Shown here piece by piece: positions 16,904 through 27,000 of a stretch of 37,469 bases of DNA. Source of the stretch: DATFXM01 sp035315885. Lineage in GTDB: Bacteria > Acidobacteriota > Blastocatellia > UBA7656. A model generated the notes under the pieces. That model was given only the letters and a program-made list of their open reading frames with translations. It did not search any database and had not been told where the DNA came from. The stretch is from the NCBI GenBank assembly GCA_035315885.1, contig DATFXM010000136.1, positions 1 through 37,469 on the forward strand. Direction: 5' to 3'. The position numbers were made by a program, and so were the translations under genes. Within the stretch, counting starts at the first letter, position 1. The number at the start of each line of letters is the position of its first letter.

Positions 16904-19867
16904 ATGAGGCTGGAGTTCACAAACTCGATTGCGCTCGTGTTGTTGATACTGGTGCCGGTTGCTGTCTATCTGGCGGTGCGCGGAATTGCGGGGTTGGAAC
17001 GGCTGCGGCGCGGCGCCAGCATTGCCGCCCGCGTGGTCATTCTGCTGCTTCTCGTGCTTGCGCTTGCGGGACTACGAGCTCGAACGCGGTCAAACGACAT
17101 CGCTGAAATATTTCTCGTAGACGTATCGGCCAGCGTAGCTGCCTCAACCCGCCAGTCTACTCTCGACTTCATAAACGGAGAGCTACAGCGCGCAGGCCCT
17201 CGGGACTACGTCGGAGTCGTAGCGTTCGGGCGCGAGCCTTCTGTTGAGCTGGCACCGACGCGGAAGGAGGCGCTTGGAGATTTCAAACTGACCGGCATCA
17301 ACTCCACTCCGCCGGCGGACTACACCGATGTTGCCGCGGCTCTACGCCTTGCTGCTGCTCTCGTTCCAGTGGACGCAACCGGTCGGCTGATTTTGCTCTC
17401 GGACGGCCGCGAGAATCTCGAGAGCGCGATGGAGGAAGCGCCTTTGCTGCGCGCGCAGTCCATCGAAGTGTATGCACGACAGATCGAGACGGTCGGAGCT
17501 CAAAGCGGCTACGCGGAAGTAGCGATTACCGACCTTGCAGCGCCACAGAAGCTTGCCGAGGGAGAACCCTTCGAGTTGAAGGTCACCGTAGCCTCTACAA
17601 CGGACATCGGCGCCAGATTGCGCATTTTCAGAGACAATGTTGTTGCCGGCGAGCGCGATGTCCATCTGGTCGCTTCCGGAGACAACGTGTTCGTTATACC
17701 TTTGCGAGCCGAGCAGAAGGGCTTCTATGGCTTCAGAGCTGAGATCGAAGCGCCGGCCGCGGATAGCTTCAGTCAAAACAACTCCAGAGAGGCTTTGTCG
17801 ATCGTAGAGGGGCGTCCCAGCATCCTGTACGTGTATGGCGACCCGAAACCTTCGCCCGGACTGATGCGCGTCATCACCGAAAACCGATTTCTCGCCGATG
17901 TTCGCAACTCATCCGCGGTTCCTGCAAGTCTCGCGAGTCTTCAAAACTACGACCTGGTGATATTCGACAATGTGCCGGCATCGGTGCTCAGCCTCGAACA
18001 GATGAAAATGGTAAAGGCTTACGTGAAGGAGCTCGGCGGCGGGTTCATCATGATTGGCGGAGATCAGAGTTTCGGTCCAGGAGGCTACTATAAGACTCCG
18101 GTTGAAGACGTGCTGCCGGTTTCGCTCGACGTCCGACAAAAGAAACATCTCCCGAGTCTCGCGCTTGCGCTTGTTATCGACAAATCAGGCTCGATGTCCG
18201 GACAAAAGATGACTCTCACCGACGAAGCGGCGGCCGCCACCGTCAGCTTCTTGAGCGAGCGCGATTCTGTCGGGGTTATCGCGTTCGACGACTCGGCTCA
18301 TCCAGTAGTCAACCTGACAAAGGCGGAGAATAAGGATGCCATTATTCGGCAGATCCAGGCGGTCCAACCGGGCGGTGGAACAAACATGTATCCAGGTCTG
18401 CAGATGGCATACGACTGGTTGGCGTCGAGTGATGCCCAGATAAAGCACGCCATCGTTTTGTCGGACGGCGTCAGCGAGCGCGGCGATTTCGGAGGGATTG
18501 CCAGATCGATGCGAGATGCCGGGATGACGGTAACGTCAGTGGCGGTCGGAGATGACGCAGACCTCCAGACCATGAGGTTCATCGCGGAAACTGGCGGCGG
18601 CAGATTCTACGCAACGAACAGCCCCGAGACGCTGCCCAGAATTTTTACTCGAGAGGCCTTTATGGCCGCGCGCTCCACGATCATCGAGGAACCGTTTTCT
18701 CCCAGACTCATCAGGCCGGGGCAGGCTACTCAGGGAATCGACTGGAACAGTTCCCCTCAATTGCGCGGCTACGTCGGAACTGCTGAGCGAGACGAGCCCG
18801 GCTCTCCTTCAGTGACCTGTTTGATCTCCGACAAAGACGATCCTGTCTACGCGAACTGGCAGTGCGGGCTGGGTCGTGTCGCGGCGTTTACATCGGATGC
18901 CAAGCCACAGTGGGCGTTGAACTGGATGAACTGGCCAGGCTTCGGACAATTCTGGGCCCAGGCGATGCGTGACACGATGAGGCGAGAAATCGTCGCGGGA
19001 ATCGAGCCGCGCGTGGAAATCCAGGCAGGTAAAGGTCACATCGACGTAGAAGCCTCGTCACCCGAAGGCCAGTTCGCAAACAATCTACAGCTTCAGGCGC
19101 ACGTCATCTCGCCGGATCTGACGAGCGTGGACGTTCCGCTAGAACAGACGGCGTCAGGACGGTACGAAGGTGAGTTCGCGGCGACTCAAAGAGGTGGGTA
19201 CATAGTCCGCGTTGCAGATTCACAAAGCTCAGCATCGGGTGTATCGGGCGCGGTTAATTCTTATTCTCCCGAGTTCAACATCGCGTCCGAAGACTCAAGC
19301 CTCCTGACCTCTTTGTCGCAGGCCACCGGCGGCACGCTGATATCAGGACAAGGCGAAACCACCGCTGTTCTGGACCGGCGAGTCAGCAGGACTCGTCCAC
19401 GCGAAATCTGGCAAGCGCTCCTGCTTATAGCTGTATTGCTCTGGCCGATCGACGTCGGCATTCGACGCGTTCACTTGACGAGAGAACAACTCTCTTTGGC
19501 AGTGATGAGACTGAGAGCTGTGACTAGATTTGGATTCCAGGGCCGAGTCGCTGCGACAAGCGCATCGCTTGGCAAGCTGAAGTCTGCTCGCAGAAAAGTC
19601 AGGTTGTCCTACGGGGGATCAACAATCGCTGAAGATCAGAGTTCAACTCACGGTCATAGTGCGATCGGTCACTCTCGCGGTATTCGCACTGACCCATCGG
19701 GGCAGCTCGAATCGGAGTCAGCCAAAGGACAAAATGAATCGGGACGGTCTGAAGCGGGTCAAGCTGCAGCCGGACAAGCTGAAGCCGATTTGCAGCGGGA
19801 GAAGCCGCTTGCGACACGTCTGTTGGACGCGCGGCGTCGACGGACCGAACCAGATCGTTCCGGCTGA
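16904..19867 (+). CDS. Large membrane VWA protein with two VWA modules and a glutamine-amidotransferase-like domain
   Basis: A 987-residue protein. Two N-terminal membrane helices (about 5-25 and 40-58) are followed by VWA module 1 (about 65-205, IFLVDVSASVAAS). Next come a beta region, a class I glutamine amidotransferase-like fold (about 300-410, LYVYGDPKPSPGLM and GGGFIMIGGDQSFGPGGY) and VWA module 2 (about 420-590) with an intact MIDAS (VIDKSGSMSG, GGGTNMYPGL, LSDGVSERGDF). After more beta structure there is a final membrane helix (about 835-855) and a ~120-residue basic, Ser/Gly/Gln-rich cytosolic tail with repeated GQ-A motifs. The amidotransferase-like part lacks a visible catalytic Cys in the expected loop, so it is probably structural. 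It likely works with the BatA-like product as a cell-envelope assembly. The function is unknown. Confidence 0.85.
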   Translation: MRLEFTNSIALVLLILVPVAVYLAVRGIAGLERLRRGASIAARVVILLLLVLALAGLRARTRSNDIAEIFLVDVSASVAASTRQSTLDFINGELQRAGPRDYVGVVAFGREPSVELAPTRKEALGDFKLTGINSTPPADYTDVAAALRLAAALVPVDATGRLILLSDGRENLESAMEEAPLLRAQSIEVYARQIETVGAQSGYAEVAITDLAAPQKLAEGEPFELKVTVASTTDIGARLRIFRDNVVAGERDVHLVASGDNVFVIPLRAEQKGFYGFRAEIEAPAADSFSQNNSREALSIVEGRPSILYVYGDPKPSPGLMRVITENRFLADVRNSSAVPASLASLQNYDLVIFDNVPASVLSLEQMKMVKAYVKELGGGFIMIGGDQSFGPGGYYKTPVEDVLPVSLDVRQKKHLPSLALALVIDKSGSMSGQKMTLTDEAAAATVSFLSERDSVGVIAFDDSAHPVVNLTKAENKDAIIRQIQAVQPGGGTNMYPGLQMAYDWLASSDAQIKHAIVLSDGVSERGDFGGIARSMRDAGMTVTSVAVGDDADLQTMRFIAETGGGRFYATNSPETLPRIFTREAFMAARSTIIEEPFSPRLIRPGQATQGIDWNSSPQLRGYVGTAERDEPGSPSVTCLISDKDDPVYANWQCGLGRVAAFTSDAKPQWALNWMNWPGFGQFWAQAMRDTMRREIVAGIEPRVEIQAGKGHIDVEASSPEGQFANNLQLQAHVISPDLTSVDVPLEQTASGRYEGEFAATQRGGYIVRVADSQSSASGVSGAVNSYSPEFNIASEDSSLLTSLSQATGGTLISGQGETTAVLDRRVSRTRPREIWQALLLIAVLLWPIDVGIRRVHLTREQLSLAVMRLRAVTRFGFQGRVAATSASLGKLKSARRKVRLSYGGSTIAEDQSSTHGHSAIGHSRGIRTDPSGQLESESAKGQNESGRSEAGQAAAGQAEADLQREKPLATRLLDARRRRTEPDRSG

Positions 19868-20370
19868 ACCGTTGAGAGAGTTCCGGTTGGCATTGGGAGA
19901 ATTGATGCGTCCTTCTTGCCATCTTCGTGAAGCGCGTATCACAATTGAGGCTGCTTTTTTGCGGAGTAGTGAGCACGCCGCGAGGGGTATGAATGAGATC
20001 AGGGTGCGGTGACCGCGAGGGGCGCGACTCGAAGTCGTCCAGTCGATCTCCGAATGGCCCTTAAATTGAGGCAGGCCAGAGATTGATCCTGCGGTGTATC
20101 CTAGCCGGACTGGTTTTGTAAATGGACGCTATATGACCCGCATAGGTCAGGGTCATTCGGCGATTGGGTCAAAAAATCCGGGTCGCAGATAAGTGGCGCA
20201 ATATCGAATGATCTCATTCAAAGCAGACAGCAGCTCGAGCGGGATTAATCAGAGTTCGACGTGAGGGACACGGGTGTTTGAGAAGGTGCTCGGTGCAGTA
20301 ATGGCCGTAATCACGCAACATCAACTCATCAATACAAGACCGTCCAGACGGCAAATTTGGAGCGTACGAA
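19868..20370. other. Intergenic region with a TGACCC/GGGTCA inverted repeat
   Basis: No credible gene in 500 bp. Short open frames here lack family character. The one structure seen is ATGACCC (20133-20139) facing GGGTCAT (20150-20156) across 10 nt. An extra GGTCA lies within the spacer and two more GGGTC copies follow at about 20166 and 20180. This clustering suggests a protein-binding site or a hairpin. It lies about 215 bp upstream of the InsA-like gene. Confidence 0.45.
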
Positions 20371-20685
20371 ATGGTGAGCGTCAGAGTGTTGTGTCATCAC
20401 TGCCAGAGCGAGAACATCGTTCGGAACGGACACACATCCAAAGGCAAACAGAAATATTTGTGTAGAGACTGCGGCCGGCAGAGTCGCGATAAGCCCCAAA
20501 CAAGCGGTTATTCGAGGGAGCGGAGGGAGGAGATCCTTCGGGCCTATCAGGAAAGCGGCAGCATCCGAGGTCTCGCCAGGATCTTCGGCGTCTCACGAAA
20601 CACGGTCTCAAGTTGGCTGAAGGATGGTTCCGACCCTACGGAACCAGACTCGGAAACAGGCAATGACTCTCTCGACAACAAGTGA
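20371..20685 (+). CDS. Solitary IS1 InsA-like zinc-ribbon/HTH protein
   Basis: A 104-residue protein resembling InsA of IS1 along its length: an N-terminal zinc ribbon (CxxC at 8-11 and CxxC at 31-34, in VRVLCHHCQ and YLCRDCGRQ), then a helix-turn-helix (about 55-85, IRGLARIFGVSRNTVSSWLKDG). InsA is the DNA-binding half of the IS1 transposase and represses the element. No insB-like frame, A6C-type frameshift site or terminal inverted repeats are visible downstream. The gene is therefore either a decayed IS remnant or a domesticated DNA-binding protein. A good RBS (GGAG, 8 nt before ATG) argues that it is expressed. It is the last gene before the lipid-type locus, and a regulatory role there is only a guess. 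Confidence 0.8.
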   Translation: MVSVRVLCHHCQSENIVRNGHTSKGKQKYLCRDCGRQSRDKPQTSGYSRERREEILRAYQESGSIRGLARIFGVSRNTVSSWLKDGSDPTEPDSETGNDSLDNK

Positions 20686-21098
20686 CAAGGCGTGAATTGT
20701 ACCAGCGCGCCCACCTTCCTGATCGCGTTTCCTCGCCAGACATAATTGTATGAGTCTCAACAAAGGCCGCGTTTATGTCGCGGGTGTGACGAGGCTTCAC
20801 TAATCGACAACAGAGTTTTTTGAGGAGTTTCATACGAGCTGAGCCACCCTTCTAGAGGTCGTCAAATGTGTCAAAACCGGGCTTTCTTCGTAGCGATTAC
20901 CATCAAGCAGAAAGCGAAGATTTCATTTTGCATCAATGAAGCCAATACTTAGCCGCGGTGTGACTTACGCCGAGGGCTGGCAGGCACGGCAGTTGCGGCG
21001 ATTTTCCCCAAACACCGAGTCATTTAGATGTTGCGCGAGGCAGTTTTCTGAACTGATGAGTGCGTAGTGTTATTTCATAACCGGATGGTGTTGTGCTG
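20686..21098. other. Intergenic region upstream of the radical SAM locus
   Basis: No gene is apparent in this 413-bp stretch. Base composition is locally less GC-rich than in the genes around it. It carries the sigma-54-like promoter at 20982-20996. Remnants of insB were looked for and not recognised. Confidence 0.6.
20982..20996 (+). promoter_or_regulatory. Candidate sigma-54 (RpoN) -24/-12 promoter
   Basis: AGGCACGGCAGTTGC matches the RpoN consensus TGGCACGNNNNTTGC at every defined position except the first T, with the exact 4-nt spacing and the invariant GG (-24) and GC (-12). Transcription would start about 21008, some 90 nt before the first radical SAM gene. No activator gene of the NtrC type is present in the window. 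Confidence 0.55.
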
Positions 21099-22124
21099 AT
21101 GAGGGGCTCCCGAAAACTTCACAGCGACTACCGCAAACTGATTTTCCTGGCAAAAGGTCTGTTGTCGACTCGGCATCCGATTCTCGCCCACCTGATCCCG
21201 ATTCGCCGATGCAATCTCTCCTGCAAGTATTGCAATGAATACGACGACTACTCGGCGCCGGTCCGGCTGGAGACTATGCAACGCCGAGTCGAGCTGTTGG
21301 CTGATCTTGGGACGACCGCGATCACGCTCAGCGGGGGCGAGCCGTTGCTCCATCCGAAGCTTGAATCGATCATCGCCACGGTAAGGAAGCGAGGGATGTT
21401 GTCGGGCCTGATCTCGAACGGTTACCTGATGACCCGTGATCGGATCAAGGCACTCAATGACGCGGGTCTCGAGTATCTGCAGATCAGCATCGACAACGTG
21501 GAGCCCGACGATGTTTCCAAAAAGAGTTTGAGAGTTCTGGACAAGAAGCTGCAGTGGCTGGCGGAGCTGGCCGAGTTCGAAGTCAACATCAATTCGGTGA
21601 TTGGCGGCGGGATCAAGACGCCGTCAGACGCGCTGACAGTGGGAAAGCGCGCTATCGAGTTGGGCTTCTCGAGCTCGCTTGGAATCATTCACGATGACTT
21701 GGGCACGTTGAAGCCGTTGGAGGGAGCCGAGCGGGAAGTCTATAACGAGATGCAGAAGCTCGGAAAAAAGGGCTACTCGCGAATGAATCAGTTCCAAAGG
21801 AATCTTGCCGAAGGCAAACGAAACGAATGGCGGTGCCGCGCAGGCTCGCGGTACCTGTATGTCTGTGAAGATGGACTAGTGCACTATTGTTCCCAACAGA
21901 GAGGGTACCCGGGCATCCCGCTCGAACAATACACCCTCGAAGATGTCAACCGCGAATACCTCACCAGAAAAGCTTGCGCCGACTATTGCACGATTGCGTG
22001 CGTTCAGCAGGTTGCGATGTTCGACAACTGGAGAAGCCCACAGACGCTGGGTATGAAAGGCGCCGTACGCCGCGAAACGATACAGGTTCTCAACACCCTG
22101 TACCAGCTTGAGAGAGCCGAATAA
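21099..22124 (+). CDS. Radical SAM protein with C-terminal cysteine cluster region (first of three)
   Basis: A 341-residue radical SAM enzyme. The SAM-binding [4Fe-4S] motif CxxxCxxC is C38, C42, C45 (RRCNLSCKYC), followed by LSGGEPLLHP (77-86). The C-terminal region has six more cysteines (C246, C256, C264, C293, C297, C301) arranged like a SPASM/twitch auxiliary-cluster domain, in CRAGSRYLYVCEDG and CADYCTIAC. Such domains commonly hold one or two extra Fe-S clusters and occur in peptide- and lipid-modifying radical SAM enzymes. I cannot name the substrate. It opens the 21-32 kb locus. ATG at 21099 is chosen; GTG two codons earlier is possible. The next gene starts 99 bp downstream. Confidence 0.85.
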   Translation: MRGSRKLHSDYRKLIFLAKGLLSTRHPILAHLIPIRRCNLSCKYCNEYDDYSAPVRLETMQRRVELLADLGTTAITLSGGEPLLHPKLESIIATVRKRGMLSGLISNGYLMTRDRIKALNDAGLEYLQISIDNVEPDDVSKKSLRVLDKKLQWLAELAEFEVNINSVIGGGIKTPSDALTVGKRAIELGFSSSLGIIHDDLGTLKPLEGAEREVYNEMQKLGKKGYSRMNQFQRNLAEGKRNEWRCRAGSRYLYVCEDGLVHYCSQQRGYPGIPLEQYTLEDVNREYLTRKACADYCTIACVQQVAMFDNWRSPQTLGMKGAVRRETIQVLNTLYQLERAE

Positions 22125-22223
22125 CTCTGTCGAGTTGTTATGGCGATCGGGGCTCTTTCAACCCTGCAGGCTTTTTCGGATTTTGATTTGGGTCACAACT
22201 AATAAAGTTAGCGAGGTGAACCG

Positions 22224-24014
22224 ATGTCCACGAGTCTTCAACAACCACCGAGCGGCAATGGAACCCTGGTGAACATAACGTCCAAGGAAGAACTGATCAA
22301 ACAAAAGCTCGAGGAGGAGCGCAATCGACTTGCGCACGAACTGGGCGTCGAGTTGCAGCCTCGGCAGCATTTCGCTCGGCCGGTGGAGAATCTCTTCATA
22401 AAGAGCCAGCGGGAGCATACGACCTTGCTCTTTGGTGGCCTGACCTGGAAACACGAGCACCTGATTCACGGTGCTCTCGAAGGGCTTGGATACCAGTGCC
22501 AGGCGCTCGAGACGCCGGACGTCAAAGCCTTTCAGCTCGGGAAGGAGTACGGCAACAACGGGCAGTGCAACCCGACCTACTTCACCGTAGGAAACCTGGT
22601 GCAGCACCTGCAAAAGCTCGAAGAGCAAGGTAAGAGCCGGCAGGATATTCTCGATAACTACGTGTTCTTCACCGCCGGAGCTTGCGGGCCATGCCGGTTT
22701 GGAATGTACGAGGCGGAATATCGGCTGGCGCTGCGCAACTCGGGGTTTGACGGGTTCCGAGTGATGCTGTTCCAACAGTCGGGCGGACTGAATCAATCCG
22801 AAGCTGAAGCCGGACTCGACATGAATGTCGATTTCTTCCTCGCAATCCTCAACGCGATGAACACCGGCGATCTGATATCAGACGTCGGATACCAGATAAG
22901 ACCTTATGAAGCGGAGAAGGGTGAAACCGATGCCGCCATTCGTGAGTGCATGGATTACCTGCACGACGTCTTCAAGAACCATCGCAAGTTCAGACTCGAG
23001 GGCAAACTGGGTGGGTTCGTCAAGAATGTGCCGCGAGTTGGATCTACTGCCGAGTACGTCGGGAAGTTTTTGGATCAACTCTACGGCGACGACTACACCG
23101 GAGCGTTGCGGCAAGTCGGCGAGCGCCTCGGGAAGATAAAGGTCGACCGAACCAGAGTAAAGCCGATCGTAAAGATCACCGGTGAGTTCTGGGCGCAAAC
23201 GACCGAAGGCGACGGCAACTTCAATATGTTCAAGTTCCTCGAGCGCGAAGGAGCTCAGGTCCTGGTGGAGCCTATCGGCACCTGGATTATGTACATGATT
23301 CACCAGGCGAAGCAGAAGTATCGCGACCGGCAAGGGGTCAATGGTGAAGAGGCGATGCCTTCGGCGTGGCGTCTGGACAAGCGGTTGAAGAACGAATTCA
23401 AGGTAAAGAAGGCGTCGGCAAAGCTGTCGCTGGCCGAAGGGATCTTCAAGCGTGAGTGGAATCGGCTGCGCGCGGCGCTAAACGAGTTGCCGCACCATTT
23501 GACTGACCAGTATGAGCTGCAGCGCCTCGGTCACCCGTACTACAACTCGCGCGCGGCGGGAGGTGAAGGTCACCTCGAAGTCGCAAAGAACATCTACTAT
23601 TCAAACAAAGACCTCGCTCACATGGTCCTTTCACTCAAGCCGTTCGGCTGCATGCCGTCTACGCAATCGGATGGCGCGCAGTCGGCGGTCGTAAATCTCT
23701 ACAAGGACATGATCTATCTTCCGATAGAAACGTCGGGTGAAGGCGAGATCAACGCTCACAGTCGCGTTCAAATGGCGCTCGGTGAGGCCAAGGTAAAAGC
23801 GAAGCAGGAGATGAATCGAGTGCTCGAAGAGACCGGCCTCACAATCGAGCAGGTTCGGGAATACGCCGAGGGCCGGCCGGAGTTGTGCTCGGGGCTGTAC
23901 AAGGTCCCGCATACGAAGGGAGTCATCGGCGCCGCCGCGAATTTTGTTAAGCACGTGGCCGAGCTGATGAAGCAGGATTCCCGGAGCCGGAGTTCGAACT
24001 ACGCTGCCGATTGA
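22224..24014 (+). CDS. 2-hydroxyacyl-CoA dehydratase (HgdB)-like protein, candidate reductase part of a split PlsA/GeR system
   Basis: A 596-residue cytosolic protein of the HgdB/BcrB-type iron-sulfur superfamily that receives electrons from an ATP-driven activase. Candidate cluster ligands are C92, C115 (GQCNPTYF), C154 and C157 (GACGPCRFGMYEAEY) and C476 (KPFGCMPSTQSDG); ELCSGLYKVPHTKG lies near the end. A charged coiled-coil-like helix is at about 20-42. RBS GAGGTG precedes the ATG. The activase starts 83 bp downstream, and such proteins function only with one. In clostridial PlsA (plasmalogen synthase) and bacterial GeR, the equivalent domain is fused to the activase and reduces an ester-bound acyl chain to an ether. 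The same chemistry is inferred here from the neighbouring Tes-like gene. A conventional CoA-thioester dehydratase is the alternative. Confidence 0.75.
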   Translation: MSTSLQQPPSGNGTLVNITSKEELIKQKLEEERNRLAHELGVELQPRQHFARPVENLFIKSQREHTTLLFGGLTWKHEHLIHGALEGLGYQCQALETPDVKAFQLGKEYGNNGQCNPTYFTVGNLVQHLQKLEEQGKSRQDILDNYVFFTAGACGPCRFGMYEAEYRLALRNSGFDGFRVMLFQQSGGLNQSEAEAGLDMNVDFFLAILNAMNTGDLISDVGYQIRPYEAEKGETDAAIRECMDYLHDVFKNHRKFRLEGKLGGFVKNVPRVGSTAEYVGKFLDQLYGDDYTGALRQVGERLGKIKVDRTRVKPIVKITGEFWAQTTEGDGNFNMFKFLEREGAQVLVEPIGTWIMYMIHQAKQKYRDRQGVNGEEAMPSAWRLDKRLKNEFKVKKASAKLSLAEGIFKREWNRLRAALNELPHHLTDQYELQRLGHPYYNSRAAGGEGHLEVAKNIYYSNKDLAHMVLSLKPFGCMPSTQSDGAQSAVVNLYKDMIYLPIETSGEGEINAHSRVQMALGEAKVKAKQEMNRVLEETGLTIEQVREYAEGRPELCSGLYKVPHTKGVIGAAANFVKHVAELMKQDSRSRSSNYAAD

Positions 24015-24097
24015 AATGTCGTGAGGGCGTCGGCGACCTTTTAACGTGCCCGCATTCGGGCTGAGCAGGCTAAGGGACAAAACCGTCGGAGCAGAAC

Positions 24098-27000
24098 ATG
24101 ACGAGCGAATACGAGATGCTGTACATCGGGCTGGATGTCGGATCGACTACGGTAAAGGCCGTGGTGGTTGACCCCGTCAAGGATGAGATTCTTTGGCGAG
24201 ATTACCAGCGACACGAGACCAAACAGCCTGAAAAATGTCTCGAGTTTCTGACGCGAATCGAAGCCGAGTTCCCGATCCCGACCCAGAACATCAGGATATT
24301 TGTGACCGGGTCGGGAGGCGGCGCCGTTGGAAATCTGATTGGGGCCAAGTTCGTTCAGGAAGTTAACGCAGTTTCGCTTGCGGTCGAGAAGCTATATCCG
24401 GAAGCGGGGTCGGTGATCGAACTCGGAGGTCAGGACGCGAAGATAATCATCTTCAAGGAAGACCCGGAGACCGGCAAAAAGAAGAAGATCCCGTCGATGA
24501 ACGACAAGTGCGCGGGTGGAACGGGCGCGGTCATCGACAAGATCAACGCCAAGCTTCGGATTCCTGCCGAAAAGCTCTGCGACATGGGCTACTACGGGAT
24601 CAAGCTGCACCCGGTAGCCGGTAAGTGCGGGGTCTTTGCCGAGACAGATATCAACTCGCTTCAGAAGATGGGCGTCCCACCCGACGAGTTGATGGCCTCT
24701 TTATTCGAGGCGATCATCGGTCAGAACCTTTCAGTCCTGACGCGCGGCAATACTCTCAGGCCACACGTTCTGCTGCTGGGCGGCCCCAACACCTACATCC
24801 GGGGCATGGTCGAAGGCTGGAAATCCAGCATCCCCAAGGTGTGGGAAGAGCGCAGCTACCCGCTGCCCGAAGGAGTCGATCCGAAGGACTTGATAAAGGT
24901 ACCAGAGAACGCTCAATACTTCGCGGCAATCGGCGCGGTGGAGTTTGGAAAGTCCGAGGAACCCGACATAGGCGTGTACCGCGGCAAACAGGATCTCCAG
25001 TACTACATCGAGGTAGGCCGAGTCGAAGATAAGAAGAAGGCCGGCGGAAAAGGTTTGGCCGAGGACGAAAGAGATCTGGAAACCTTCCGGGAGAGGTTCA
25101 GACGAAAGTCGTTCAAGCCCGCCCAGTTCGAAGCAGGTCAAACGGTTGAAGGATTCATAGGTCTCGACGGGGGCTCAACCTCGACCAAGGCGGTACTGAT
25201 AGATCGCGATCGCAACGTACTGGTCAAGACCTATCAGTTATCGAAGGGAAATCCGATCGAGGACACAAAAGAAGTCTTTGAAAAGCTTGAAAAACAGCTC
25301 GCCGATCAGGGCGCATTCCTGAAAATCCTAGGGGTCGGCACAACCGGTTACGCAAAAGATATTCTGAAAGACGTGCTGGGAGCGGACGTCGCGCTTGTGG
25401 AGACTGTTGCGCATACCGAATCTGCGCTGCAGTTCTACAAGGAAGTAGACGTGATCGTAGACGTCGGCGGCCAGGACATCAAGCTGATCATTTTGAAGAA
25501 CCGCCAGGTCAAAGATTTCAAGTTGAACACGCAATGCTCGGCGGGCAACGGGTACTTCCTTCAGTCCACCGCCGAAGGGTTTGGTGTGCCGGTGGAGCAG
25601 TATGCCGACGTAGCGTTCAGCGCGAATTCAATGCCTACATTTGGCTATGGATGCGCGGTGTTCATGCAGTCGGACATTGTTGACTTCCAGCGTCAGGGTT
25701 GGAAGCCCGAAGAGATCATGGCGGGTCTGGCGGCGGTCCTTCCGAAAAACATCTGGCTATACGTCTCACAGATTCCAAACATCGCCGCACTTGGAAAGAA
25801 CTTCGTGCTACAGGGCGGAACGCAGCACAATCTGGCGGCAGTCAAGGCTCAGGTGGACTTCATCGAGTCCCGGTTCAAAGGCAAGGGAGTCGATCCGCGA
25901 ATCGTAGTTCACGAACACTGCGGAGAGTCGGGAGCGATTGGCGCAGCCATTGAAGCGGTTCGTCTGTGGGAGAACGGAAAGCAGAGTTCCTTCGTGGGTC
26001 TCGATCGAGTACAGGAGATCACCTATCAGACCCATCGCAACGAGGACACTCGCTGCTACTTCTGTAAGAACAAATGTCTGCGGACGTTCATTGACGTGCG
26101 GCTGTCGGATGGTTCTAAGGACACGGAACCGCCGAGAAAGTCGAAGATCCCGATACTCCCGGGCATCAAGCGTCTGATCGTTGGAAATTCCTGCGAGAAG
26201 GGCCTGGTCGAAGATGTAGCCGACATGCGGGTCATCAAGAAGGGGTTGGATTCGGTAAAGGCTGCGAATCCGAATTTCGTTGAGATAGCGGCGCGCGCAG
26301 TGTGGCGAGCTACGAACCCTCCGGCGGTGAGCGATCCGCCGCACCGATACGCGCTGCTGCGCAATCAGAAGGAGCGCAACGAACTTTTGAAGAAGCGCGG
26401 CGAGCAAAGAATCGGAATTCCGCGAGCGCTGAATCAGTACTCGACCAATCCGCTTTTCTCTGCGTACTTCGAAAGTCTGGGGATACCTGCACAGAACCTC
26501 GTCTACTCGGACTACACCACGGAGCAGCTTTATAAGGAAGGCGCTAAGCGTGGAGCTATCGATCCGTGTTTCCCGTCGAAGGTGGGCATTCCGCACGTTC
26601 ACAACCTGCTGTACGTGCACCACAAGAAGAAGCCGCTCAGTATGATCTTCTTCCCGATGATCGACGCGCTGACTTCGGATCTGGTGCAGACGCAAGGCAG
26701 CCGTGCGTGCCCTACGGTGACTGCGACTCCTGAAGCAGTCAAGGCCGCGTTCATCAAAGAGGGAGACATGTTCGCTCAGATGGGAATCAGGTATCTGAAT
26801 CCCATCGTGAACATCGACGAGCCTCGGCTGTTTGAGAAACAGATGTATGAGGCGTTCAAGGACGTCCTTGGCTTGACCCAGCAGGAGAACCATCGGGCAG
26901 TCGAGGAGGGCTATAAGGCGCTTGATTTCTTCTACAACGTGACCCTAAGAGGCGCGGGGCGAGATGTTCTCAAGCAATTGGAGGCGGAAGATCGGCTTGG

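Noticed and set aside
20274..20465. 63-codon plus-strand frame overlapping the InsA-like gene
   Set aside because: It overlaps a gene with clear family similarity in another frame, has no recognisable domain, and its coding content is not convincing.
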